In this document: one piece after another, positions 1-8,261 of the stretch
How the letters are laid out: each line of letters begins with the position of its first letter
Numbering within the stretch: the stretch's first letter is position 1
Origin: CAVYXK01 sp963708245
GTDB lineage: Bacteria; Pseudomonadota; Alphaproteobacteria; Acetobacterales; Acetobacteraceae
Reading direction: 5' to 3'
Assembly (NCBI GenBank): GCA_963708245.1
Contig: OY970201.1
Coordinates: 2,294,001 to 2,358,000 of the forward strand
DNA length: 64,000 nucleotides
Translations under genes and position numbers: made by a program
Notes under the pieces: generated by a model
What the model was told of the DNA's origin: nothing
Databases searched by the model: none
Seen by the model: only the letters and a program-made list of their open reading frames with translations

Positions 1-1401
1 GCCATTTTCAACGAGTTTTTCCAGAGCATAGGCGCGGATCGTCTCGAGGAGCCGCCAGCGACTGGTAGAAGCCGAGCTATCTAGTGTTACAAGTGACTTC
101 GAAACAAGATTTGAAATGCCACCGGCGACTTGCGACGGAGCATCGTTCGTGACAGAAGCCGCCGCTTGGAGCGTGAAACCGGAGGGGAAGATAGCCAAAT
201 GGTGCAGGAGGCGCTGTTCTGCTTCGGGCAGCAGTTGATAGCTCCAGTCAAGGGCTGCACGGAGCGTCTGATGTCGTGGCAGTGCCGTCCGACGACCACC
301 CGTCAGCAATCCGAAACGATCGTTGAGGCGCGAGGCGACCTGCTGGGGTCCAAACACGGCGGCGCGAGCTGCCGCAAACTCGATGGCAAGCGGGATGCCG
401 TCGAGGTGCCGACAGATTGCGGCGATCGCCGGAAGGTTCTCTCTGTGCGGGGCGAACTCTGAATCCAATGCGCTCGTCCTGGCGATGAAGAGCTGCACGG
501 CGCTGTGTTCGACGACGTTGCCGGGTTCCTTCTGATACTCCGTCGGGACATCCAGAGGGGGAACCCGATAGACGCGCTCGCCTTCGACCCGCAGGATCTC
601 TCGACTAGTTGCAAGGATCGTTGTGCGCGGACAGGACCGCACAACCGTTTCCACCAGCTCGGCCGCCGCGTCGACGACGTGCTCGCAATTGTCGAGCACA
701 AGGAGGGGTCTCTTTCCCCCGATGGCTCTCGCGACAGAGTCAGGAGAGATCTCGCCGCCTCCCGACTGCAGGCCGAGGACACCGGCGACCGCGGACGGCA
801 CCAGACCGGGATCCGACAGTGAGACCAGCTCGACAAGCCAAACGTCACCCTGAAAAGTCGGGAAGAGACTGCGGGCGACCTCCAGCGCCAGTTTCGTTTT
901 CCCGATCCCTCCAGGTCCAGTCAGGGTAACCACCCGGTACGCCGACAGAAGATTCTGCACGTGCTGCACCGTACTGGCTCGGCCGATCAGGTCGAAGCCT
1001 GCTGCCGGCAGATTGGTCAGAAATGGCTGGACGGGACTCCGCGCCGGTTCAAGAGCAACCGATGCTGCTGCGGTGCTTTCCTGGCGAATCGTCCAGCTTC
1101 CGAGCAAGCGATAGCCTTGACCGGACGCTGTCTTCAGCATTCCGCGATCCGGACCGAGCGCCTTGCGGACCGCGGAGATGTGAACCTGGAGTGTATTGTC
1201 CTCGACGATCGCGCCCGGCCATACACGAGCCATGAGGTCGTCCTTGGTGATAAGCGCACCGGCCGACCGAACGAGAACCTCGATGATCTCGAACGCACGG
1301 CTCCCGATGGGGACAAAACGCCCGCCCACGTGCAGTTCGCGCCGAGCGAGATCGACCTCCCATTCGCCACACACATATATCGGTCGGTCCCGCGCAGGCA
1401 C
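1..1401 (-). CDS. Winged-helix / NB-ARC-type ATPase transcriptional regulator (C-terminus beyond window)
   Basis: Partial gene; the first 467 codons are in the window and the rest continues past base 1. From the GTG at 1401 the frame gives a winged-helix DNA-binding domain of the OmpR type (roughly residues 10-105, with GSRAFEIIEVLVRSAG and VWPGAIVEDNTLQVH), then a P-loop ATPase with GPGGIGKT near 890-920. At the window edge it ends in RWRLLETIRAYALEKL, which matches the same segment of the next gene upstream. GTG 1401 was chosen because a run of six G lies six bases ahead of it and because the homologous position in the neighbour also carries GTG behind a G-run. Proteins of this build (COG3903-like, signal-transduction ATPases with TPR-like tails) act as cytoplasmic activators; the signal is unknown. 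It starts 26 bases after the stop of its paralogue, so the two are probably co-transcribed. Confidence 0.85.
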   Translation of the reverse strand, partial: MPARDRPIYVCGEWEVDLARRELHVGGRFVPIGSRAFEIIEVLVRSAGALITKDDLMARVWPGAIVEDNTLQVHISAVRKALGPDRGMLKTASGQGYRLLGSWTIRQESTAAASVALEPARSPVQPFLTNLPAAGFDLIGRASTVQHVQNLLSAYRVVTLTGPGGIGKTKLALEVARSLFPTFQGDVWLVELVSLSDPGLVPSAVAGVLGLQSGGGEISPDSVARAIGGKRPLLVLDNCEHVVDAAAELVETVVRSCPRTTILATSREILRVEGERVYRVPPLDVPTEYQKEPGNVVEHSAVQLFIARTSALDSEFAPHRENLPAIAAICRHLDGIPLAIEFAAARAAVFGPQQVASRLNDRFGLLTGGRRTALPRHQTLRAALDWSYQLLPEAEQRLLHHLAIFPSGFTLQAAASVTNDAPSQVAGGISNLVSKSLVTLDSSASTSRWRLLETIRAYALEKLVENG

Positions 1402-1427
1402 CGCCGCACCCCCCAGTCCCAGACGCG

Positions 1428-4301
1428 CTATGACAACTGCTCCAACAGCCCCTTTGCCGCTCTCAGATCAGCCGTGTCGAAGCCTTCGGTGAACCTGCGG
1501 TAAACCCCGTCCAGAAGCTCGTGCGCCTCGGCGGCCCGATCCCGGTCGCGCCAGAATCGCGCGAGGCTCACTGCCGAGCGCAGCTCCCATGACAGCGTAT
1601 TCTGGCTTTGTGCCAAATGGAGGGATTGGGAGAAACACTCGCGTGCCTCTGTGAGGTAGCCCATAGCACCGTTCTGAAGCAGCAATTCGCCACGGATCCG
1701 CAGAAGCTCGGGGAGGTACCAAAGTTCTTCCGTGCGCTCCGCGCGTAGCAGCGCCTCATCGATGGCCGCAAGAGCCGCGACCACTTGACCCGCTGCGCCC
1801 AGCACTTCGCCCAGCCACGCCAAATAGAGTTGAAAGCGTATGTCGAACGGAGTCTCCTGCAAGTCGGCCAATGCTGATCTCAGTAGAGCGGCACCGTCCG
1901 AAGCAGCACCGTCTCGCAGGAGAAGTCGCCCTCGAAGAGCACGTCCATAGATACGCCAGACGCCTAGATCGTGCTTATCGGCATGCTCTGTCAGCATCGC
2001 CGCGAAACGTCCAGCACTATCAAGATTGCCGACCATGATGGCGATGATGCTGGCGCCATCAGCCAGCGCGACGCACGTTGAGTTAGCGTGGTCCACAGCG
2101 GCTGCCTCGTCGACACTGGTCTGTGCCGCTTGTACCGCTTGCTCCGGAAACCCTTGCAGCCAAAGCGCTCGGGACAACTGCACAAGCGCCCCCACGCGCT
2201 GATCGATGCCATAGCGAGTAATATAAACGTGCCGGTTCGTCGGAACTCGGCCACTGAGGCTACGGGCTGCGCATGCGCGCGCACCTTCCTGGTCACCGAG
2301 ATAATGCAGCACCATCGCCATCATGCGATCGGCCGTCTGGACGTCCATCGCGACGGTGGTACGCTCAGCTACGTTCTGGAACTGCTGCGCCCGCTTCAGC
2401 GCCGCGCGATATTCGCATACCAGTATCTTGTACAACCACAGTCCGTAAAGCGCTCGCAATTGGTAATCGATATCGCCCAAACTCATTGCAAGTTTGAGCA
2501 CTCGTTCCCAGGCCGACTCTGCTTCTTCGACCGGTCCCCGCGTATAGGCGAGGGACATGCCAACCGCGGCCCGAAGCATCATCTCAGTCCTAGGTCCATT
2601 GTCGGAACTACGATCGAGCGATCGGAGAGCCGTCTCAACTCTTGTAATGCATTCACCGAGGAGAGATTGCTGCAGCCACAACGGTACATATGCGGCCGTC
2701 AAGTCGGCGCCGATCGCAGTGTCTTCGGCCGAGGAGAAACACCAGTCGAGCGCCGCGCGCACGTTGTCAATCTCTCGGCCATAGCGCGCTATATTCTCGT
2801 CGGCGGCTTGTGACTGTAGGCTCGGTGAGACGATCGCCAGAAGATCTCGGAAAAACTCCGCGTGGCGTCGCGCGATCTGTTCGGTTTCGCCGCTTTCTGC
2901 AAGCTTCTCGAGGGCATACGCTCGTATGGTCTCGAGCAGGCGCCAGCGTCCGGTGGGTACTGATCCATCCCGCGTCACAAGGGATTTCGCAACGAGGTTT
3001 GCGATGCCTTCCGCGACCGTCGACCCGGTCCTGCCGTTATCGCTAGCCACGGCAACTGCGGCCTCAAGCGTGAAGCCATCGGAGAAGATACCCAAACGAC
3101 GCAGCAGCAGTCGCTCCGCGGCAGGCAGCAGTCCGTAGCTCCAATCAAGCGTTGCATGGAGGGTTTGGTGCCGCGGCAGTGCGGTTCGTCGCCCGCCGGT
3201 CAGCAGGCCAAAGCGATCTTCCAGGCGCGACGCAACTTCTGGAAGCCCGAGCGTAGCAGCGCGGGCCGCAGCGAATTCAATGGCAAGCGGAATGCCGTCG
3301 AGATGTCGACAGATCGACGCGATGGAAAAAAGATCATCCCCGTGCGGGGAAAAATCCGAATCCAACGCCTGCGTCCTGGCGACGAACAGTTCCACGGCGC
3401 TGTGTTCAAGGACAGCATCTGGTTCGTTCTGATCCGGCGGCGGTACATCCAGTGGAGGAACCCGATAAACGTATTCTCCGTCGATCCGGAGAATTTCCCG
3501 GCTCGTTGCAAGCACGGTCGTCCGCGGGCATAGGCGGACAACTGTCTCCGCCAACTCGGCTGCTGAACCGATCACGTGCTCGCAATTGTCGAGAACGAGG
3601 AGGAGTTTTTTCGTCCTGATTGCCCGAGCAACGGATTCAGCGGAAATCGCGTCGCCTCCTAGTTTTAATCCGAGGACGCCCACCACTGCGGACGGCACCA
3701 GCTCAGGGTCCGACAGCGAAACCAGCCCGACAAACCACGCATCGGCGTCGATACGGGGGAACAGGTTGCGGGCAACCTCCTGCGCCAACACCGTTTTCCC
3801 GATACCACCGGGCCCGGTCAGCGTGACCAGTCGATACGCCGACAGGAGATCCTGCAGTTGCTGCGCTGCAGCGGTTCGTCCGATCAGGCCGAGCGCCGTC
3901 GCGGGCAAATTGGTCTGAAATGCCTGAGCGGGCATTTGCACGGGCTCGAGATCGACTGGAACAGCCGATGTGCCCGCGTGCCGGACCGTCCAGCTCCCGA
4001 GCAAGCGATAGCCTCGACCGGATTCCGTCTTCAGTAATTCGCGATAAGGACCGAGCGCCTTGCGAACGGCGGAGACGTGAACCTGAATGGTATTCTCCTC
4101 GACAATCGCACCCGGCCAGACGCGATCCATCAGTTCGCTCTTGGTGACCAGGTCCCCGGCCGATTGAACCAGGGCCTCGATGATCTCGAAGGCGCGGCTC
4201 CCAACGGGGATAGGGACACCACCCGCCCGCAGCTCACGCCGAGCGAGGTCAACCTCGCACTCGCCAGACTGGTAAACCGGCCGTGAGCTCTGCGGAGGCA
4301 C
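1428..4301 (-). CDS. Winged-helix / NB-ARC-type ATPase / TPR-like transcriptional regulator
   Basis: About 957 residues. Order of domains: winged helix (about 12-105, GSRAFEIIEALVQSAG, VWPGAIVEENTIQVH, GRGYRLLGSW), NB-ARC/AAA-type ATPase (Walker A GPGGIGKT about 163-170, Walker B LLLVLDNCEHVI, followed by TTVLATSRE), then a long helical, TPR-like C-terminal half. The frame stays open to 4664, but the extra 121 residues are low-complexity and unlike a protein. GTG 4301 sits behind a G-run and leads straight into the conserved VYQSGECEVDLARREL segment, so it is taken as the start. The family is thought to couple ligand or partner sensing through the TPR part to DNA binding. Target genes are not evident; the nearest cluster is the glycogen/phosphoketolase set. 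Closely related to the following partial gene, so a tandem duplication. Confidence 0.85.
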   Translation of the reverse strand: MPPQSSRPVYQSGECEVDLARRELRAGGVPIPVGSRAFEIIEALVQSAGDLVTKSELMDRVWPGAIVEENTIQVHVSAVRKALGPYRELLKTESGRGYRLLGSWTVRHAGTSAVPVDLEPVQMPAQAFQTNLPATALGLIGRTAAAQQLQDLLSAYRLVTLTGPGGIGKTVLAQEVARNLFPRIDADAWFVGLVSLSDPELVPSAVVGVLGLKLGGDAISAESVARAIRTKKLLLVLDNCEHVIGSAAELAETVVRLCPRTTVLATSREILRIDGEYVYRVPPLDVPPPDQNEPDAVLEHSAVELFVARTQALDSDFSPHGDDLFSIASICRHLDGIPLAIEFAAARAATLGLPEVASRLEDRFGLLTGGRRTALPRHQTLHATLDWSYGLLPAAERLLLRRLGIFSDGFTLEAAVAVASDNGRTGSTVAEGIANLVAKSLVTRDGSVPTGRWRLLETIRAYALEKLAESGETEQIARRHAEFFRDLLAIVSPSLQSQAADENIARYGREIDNVRAALDWCFSSAEDTAIGADLTAAYVPLWLQQSLLGECITRVETALRSLDRSSDNGPRTEMMLRAAVGMSLAYTRGPVEEAESAWERVLKLAMSLGDIDYQLRALYGLWLYKILVCEYRAALKRAQQFQNVAERTTVAMDVQTADRMMAMVLHYLGDQEGARACAARSLSGRVPTNRHVYITRYGIDQRVGALVQLSRALWLQGFPEQAVQAAQTSVDEAAAVDHANSTCVALADGASIIAIMVGNLDSAGRFAAMLTEHADKHDLGVWRIYGRALRGRLLLRDGAASDGAALLRSALADLQETPFDIRFQLYLAWLGEVLGAAGQVVAALAAIDEALLRAERTEELWYLPELLRIRGELLLQNGAMGYLTEARECFSQSLHLAQSQNTLSWELRSAVSLARFWRDRDRAAEAHELLDGVYRRFTEGFDTADLRAAKGLLEQLS

Positions 4302-4997
4302 CGCGACCCCCTGGCAAAAGGATTTTTCAGGGTTATTCAGAAATCCGGCGGCGCGCAAGAAACCCGCCGATCGTGCCCTCAGCCCGGATCGGTCGGGGCG
4401 AGGTGGGCCTGCGCCGCCTGAATTTCGGATTGTGGACCGGTGGTGCCGAGCGCGACCCAGCATCGCGGTCGCGGTAAAAAACTCGTGAGTATGCGCCCCC
4501 CAGCCTCCTACAATTGAGGTTGGTGCCGCAGTCAGGGGTTTGCCCGTGGTTGAGGATGGATCTGCACCGTCGCGGTCATTCCCGCTACCAGCCTCACGCT
4601 TGCCGGGACGTGATCGATATGGATGGCATGGGAATGCGCTGCGCCAGGCGAAGATCGGGTTCACCAGAGAGCAAGGCCTTGCCCGTTGGGTTGTGCATTC
4701 GCGATGTTAGTCTAACACCGCGCGCTACGCTGCCGACATGGCCGCGGATAATCTGGCTGTAGCGCAGACCCTGATCGAGGGTAATTGCTCACCCCACGTT
4801 GGTGAGCGGCTGTGGTGATAGCACGCAGCGAAGTGTGGCAAGCACCGAGGCGCCGTTGGCTCTTGCGGTGCTGACTACCGAGCCGCCCGCTCTGGCTGGC
4901 AGTTGCACCGGCTGCGGGCAGCCCTCACGACCCCCGGGCCGTCACGAAGAGGTCCGCGAATTCGCCGCACCGTCGGTATGGCTGTATCGCCGAACCA
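4302..4997. other. Gap between regulator and malQ, no gene recognised
   Basis: About 700 bases with no convincing reading frame. The minus-strand frame that extends the regulator through 4302-4664 has an unlikely composition. A 7-bp perfect hairpin (GCTCACC at 4787-4793, GGTGAGC at 4801-4807) lies about 190 bases past the malQ stop and could be a weak terminator, but it lacks a following T-run. The promoter for the two regulators should lie in this stretch; no clear -35/-10 pair was picked out. Confidence 0.4.
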
Positions 4998-6548
4998 TCA
5001 GGATGTCGCCTTGAGTAATCGATTTGTCGATGCCGTCAGATCGCGCAGCCATTGGAAGGCCGGTGCGTTCAACAAGCCCTCGGTGCACCGCCATCGCCAA
5101 TTGCCTTCGACCAGGCCGGGCACGTTCATACGCGCTTCCTTTCCCAGGCCGAGAAGGTCCTGCAACGGAGTCATCGCGAGCGCCGCGACGGACGACCAGG
5201 CCAAATCGATCAATGCCGAGGCAGACTCGCTCGGCTGGCCCGCGGGCCGCCTCAGGTAGTTCCACAGGTTCCGCCGTTCGTCATCCGGCAGGTCTTCATA
5301 CCAACTGCGAGTCGGGGGATTGTCGTGGGTGCCCGTGTAGACGACCATGTTTGGCACGTAATTCTTGGGCAGGTGAGGATTGGCTGCATCACCGTCGAAC
5401 GCGAACTGAAGGACCCGCATGCCAGGAAGTTGGAATTTGTCGCGCAGCGCGGACACGTCAGGCGTGATCAACCCCAGATCTTCGGCAATGAAAGGTAGAG
5501 CGCCTATTTCGCTCTCCAGCGCGGCGAAGAAATCAGCGCCGGGCCCGGGCACCCATTGGCCGAGTTGGGCGTTCGTCGCCCCCGGCGGCACGTGCCAGGC
5601 TGCCGCAAACCCTCGGAAGTGGTCGAGGCGAATGACGTCCACATGCGCCAGCAGAGCACGGATACGCTGTATGCACCAGCGATAGCGCGTCCGACGAAGA
5701 GCATCCCAGTCGTAGACGGGGTTGCCCCATAGTTGTCCATTAGCACTGAAATAATCGGGTGGCACCCCTGCGACGAACCGCGGTCTGTGGCGATCATCCA
5801 GCAGGAAGAGGTCCGGGTTTGCCCACACGTCGCTCGAATCAGCGGAGACGAAAAACGGCAGATCGCCAATCAAACGCAGGCCCTTGGCGCGCGCATGACT
5901 CTTGAGGGCTTCCCCTTGGCGAGACACCAGGAATTGTGCAAACCGAACCTGATCGATCCGATCTGCCAGCTCCTTTCGAGCTCGCGCAATGGCATCGGGA
6001 ACGCGGCCGACCAACTCCGCCGGCCACTCAAGGTAATGGGTACCGCCATGACTTGCCTTCAACGCTCGGAACAAGGCGTAATCTTCCAGCCAATGGCCGT
6101 GGTCTTGGCAGAACTGCTCGTAGTCAGGCCGCAGATCAGTGCGCACGCCCGCGCGAAAGCTGGACCACGCTTCCTCTAGCAACCGAAACTTGAAAGGAAT
6201 GACGGCCTGATAGTCGACCACCGTCGCTGGGAATGACCGGTCCTCGACGAGGCCGGCTCGAAGCAAGCCGTCCTCGATCAGGCAATCCGGGCTAATCAGC
6301 AGCTCGTTCCCGGCGAAGGACGACAATGATGAATATGGCGAATTGCCCAATCCCGTCGGACCAAGCGGCAGCGCCTGCCACCAGCTTTGGCCGGCCTCTT
6401 GGAGCCGATCGACCCACGCCGCGGCGGTGGGGCCCAGGTCGCCAATGCCGTAACGCGAGGGCAGCGACGTGATGTGTAGCAAAACGCCCGAAGCGCGATA
6501 CCCCGGTGGGAATATGCTAGGACCGATCGGCTTGCTGTCAACGCTCAT
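4998..6548 (-). CDS. malQ: 4-alpha-glucanotransferase (amylomaltase, GH77)
   Basis: 516 residues, the usual length for bacterial MalQ. It transfers alpha-1,4-glucan segments between maltodextrins, releasing glucose, in the cytoplasm. GH77 landmarks are in place: VIRLDHFRGF with the nucleophile Asp, FIAEDLGLITP with the acid/base Glu, and TGTHDNPPTRSW with the transition-state-stabilising Asp. The N-terminus (SGVLLHITSLPSRYGIGDLGP) is typical. The ATG at 6548 is 20 bases after the pgm stop, so the gene is probably the last of the xfp-glgP-pgm-malQ transcript. It would process the short dextrins left by glycogen phosphorylase. Confidence 0.95.
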   Translation of the reverse strand: MSVDSKPIGPSIFPPGYRASGVLLHITSLPSRYGIGDLGPTAAAWVDRLQEAGQSWWQALPLGPTGLGNSPYSSLSSFAGNELLISPDCLIEDGLLRAGLVEDRSFPATVVDYQAVIPFKFRLLEEAWSSFRAGVRTDLRPDYEQFCQDHGHWLEDYALFRALKASHGGTHYLEWPAELVGRVPDAIARARKELADRIDQVRFAQFLVSRQGEALKSHARAKGLRLIGDLPFFVSADSSDVWANPDLFLLDDRHRPRFVAGVPPDYFSANGQLWGNPVYDWDALRRTRYRWCIQRIRALLAHVDVIRLDHFRGFAAAWHVPPGATNAQLGQWVPGPGADFFAALESEIGALPFIAEDLGLITPDVSALRDKFQLPGMRVLQFAFDGDAANPHLPKNYVPNMVVYTGTHDNPPTRSWYEDLPDDERRNLWNYLRRPAGQPSESASALIDLAWSSVAALAMTPLQDLLGLGKEARMNVPGLVEGNWRWRCTEGLLNAPAFQWLRDLTASTNRLLKATS

Positions 6549-6568
6549 CGCGCAGCGCCACGTTGCGT

Positions 6569-8224
6569 CTAGCTTGGCTTGGACATTTCGAGCGCCGCAT
6601 TCACCATCGCCTGCGCTTCCTTCACGATGGCGTCAAGGTGCACCTGACTCGCAAAACTTTCGGCGTAGATCTTATACAGGTCCTCTGTGCCGGACGGCCG
6701 GGCGGCGAACCAGCCGCTCGCGGCCACGACTTTTATGCCGCCGATTGGAGCGTCGTTGGCGGGGGCTCGGGACAGCTTGGCGATAATCGGCTCGCCCGCC
6801 AGCTTCGATGCCTTGACAGCTTCGGGCGACAGCCTCTCCAGCCTCGCCTTCTGATCCGGGGTCGCCGGCGCATCGATCCGTGTGTAATGCGGAGTCCCGA
6901 ACTGCGCGGTCAACTCGCGATAGTGCTCGCTCGGGTCTTTCCCCGTGCGAGCAGTGATCTCGGCCGCCAGCAGGTCCATGATCGGGCCGTCTTTGTCGGT
7001 TGTCCACACCGTGCCATCGTGCCGCAGGAAGCTCGCCCCGGCACTCTCCTCGCCGCCGAAGCAGTACGAGCCGTCGAACAGCCCCGGCACGAACCATTTG
7101 AAACCGACGGGCACCTCCTGAAGCTGGCGGCCGAGCTTGTGTACCACCCGATCGATCATGCTGCTGCTGACGAGCGTCTTGCCGACCGAGGCATGCGCCG
7201 GCCAATCGGGGCGGTGCGTGAGCAGATAGCCGATGGCAGCAGCCAAGTAATCGTTGGGATTCATTAACCCCGCCCCGGGGGTCACGATTCCGTGTCGGTC
7301 CGAGTCCGGATCATTGGCGAAGGCGACGCGGTATCGGTCCTTGAGGCCGACCAGCCGCGCCATTGCGTATGGGCTTGAACAGTCCATGCGAATCACGCCG
7401 TCATGGTCGACCGTCATAAAGGAGAAGGTCGGGTCCACCTTTGGATTCACGACAACGATGTTAAGCTTGTAGACCGAGTTGATCACCTCCCAGTAACCAG
7501 CGGCAGCCCCACCGAGAGGATCCACGCCTAGCTTCAGGCCGGCGGCTCTGATGGCGTCCATATCGACGACATTTCGGAGGTCATTGACGTAGGGCAGGAC
7601 GAAGTCTTCCTCGTGCGTGCTGCCCGCGTTGACGGCAGTCGCGAACGGCAGGCGCTTCACCCCGGTATTACCACCCCGCAGCAGTTCGTTGGCCCTGTTC
7701 TGCACCCATCCCGTCACGTCGGTATCGGCCGGGCCACCGTGGGTCGGGTTGTACTTGAAGCCGCCATCCTCCGGCGGGTTGTGCGATGGTGTGATGACGA
7801 TGCCGTCCGCGAGCCGTTCGTTGCGGCCGCGATTATGTGCGAGGATAGCTCGCGAGATGACCGGCGTGGGCGTCACACCATCGCCGCGCTGGATGACCGT
7901 CTCCACGTCGTTGGCTGCCAGTACCTCGAGCGCAGTGCGCTGGGCCGGGCTGGACAGCGCGTGCGTGTCCTTGCCCATGTAGAGCGGACCATCGGTGCCT
8001 TGGCCGCGCCGATAGTCACAGATGGCCTGGGCGATAGCCAAAATATGGGCTTCGGTGAAAGAGCCGCGCAGCGGCGAGCCCCGATGCCCGCTGGTACCGA
8101 ACGTGACCAGTTGGCTTGGATCCTGCACATCGGGCCGGCGATCGAAGTACTCCCGCTCGAGCGCGGCCGGATCAATCAACATCGCCTTTGGCGCTGGCTT
8201 TCCCGCCAGGGGTGATAGTGCCAT
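6569..8224 (-). CDS. pgm: Phosphoglucomutase, alpha-D-glucose specific
   Basis: 551 residues from the chosen ATG. Interconverts glucose-1-P and glucose-6-P. Family marks: phosphoserine loop TPSHNPPEDGG, metal site DPDSDRHG, sugar-binding GGEESAGASF, and phosphate-binding RPSGTED near the C-terminus. The frame is open to 8350, but that part overlaps the 3' end of glgP. The ATG at 8224 is preceded by AAGGAAAGG and leads into the expected N-terminus (KAMLIDPAALEREYF), so it is preferred. It lies 37 bases downstream of glgP and 20 bases upstream of malQ, and links phosphorylase output to hexose-phosphate metabolism. Confidence 0.95.
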   Translation of the reverse strand: MALSPLAGKPAPKAMLIDPAALEREYFDRRPDVQDPSQLVTFGTSGHRGSPLRGSFTEAHILAIAQAICDYRRGQGTDGPLYMGKDTHALSSPAQRTALEVLAANDVETVIQRGDGVTPTPVISRAILAHNRGRNERLADGIVITPSHNPPEDGGFKYNPTHGGPADTDVTGWVQNRANELLRGGNTGVKRLPFATAVNAGSTHEEDFVLPYVNDLRNVVDMDAIRAAGLKLGVDPLGGAAAGYWEVINSVYKLNIVVVNPKVDPTFSFMTVDHDGVIRMDCSSPYAMARLVGLKDRYRVAFANDPDSDRHGIVTPGAGLMNPNDYLAAAIGYLLTHRPDWPAHASVGKTLVSSSMIDRVVHKLGRQLQEVPVGFKWFVPGLFDGSYCFGGEESAGASFLRHDGTVWTTDKDGPIMDLLAAEITARTGKDPSEHYRELTAQFGTPHYTRIDAPATPDQKARLERLSPEAVKASKLAGEPIIAKLSRAPANDAPIGGIKVVAASGWFAARPSGTEDLYKIYAESFASQVHLDAIVKEAQAMVNAALEMSKPS

Positions 8225-8261
8225 GTCGTCCCGAACCTTTCCTTGGCTGACGTCCGTGGTT

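Noticed and set aside
4302..4664. N-terminal extension of the second regulator
   Set aside because: Low-complexity sequence absent from the paralogue; GTG 4301 with a G-run fits both copies.
4787..4807. Hairpin GCTCACC...GGTGAGC as malQ terminator
   Set aside because: Stem is short, far from the stop and without a T-run; mentioned only in the gap entry.
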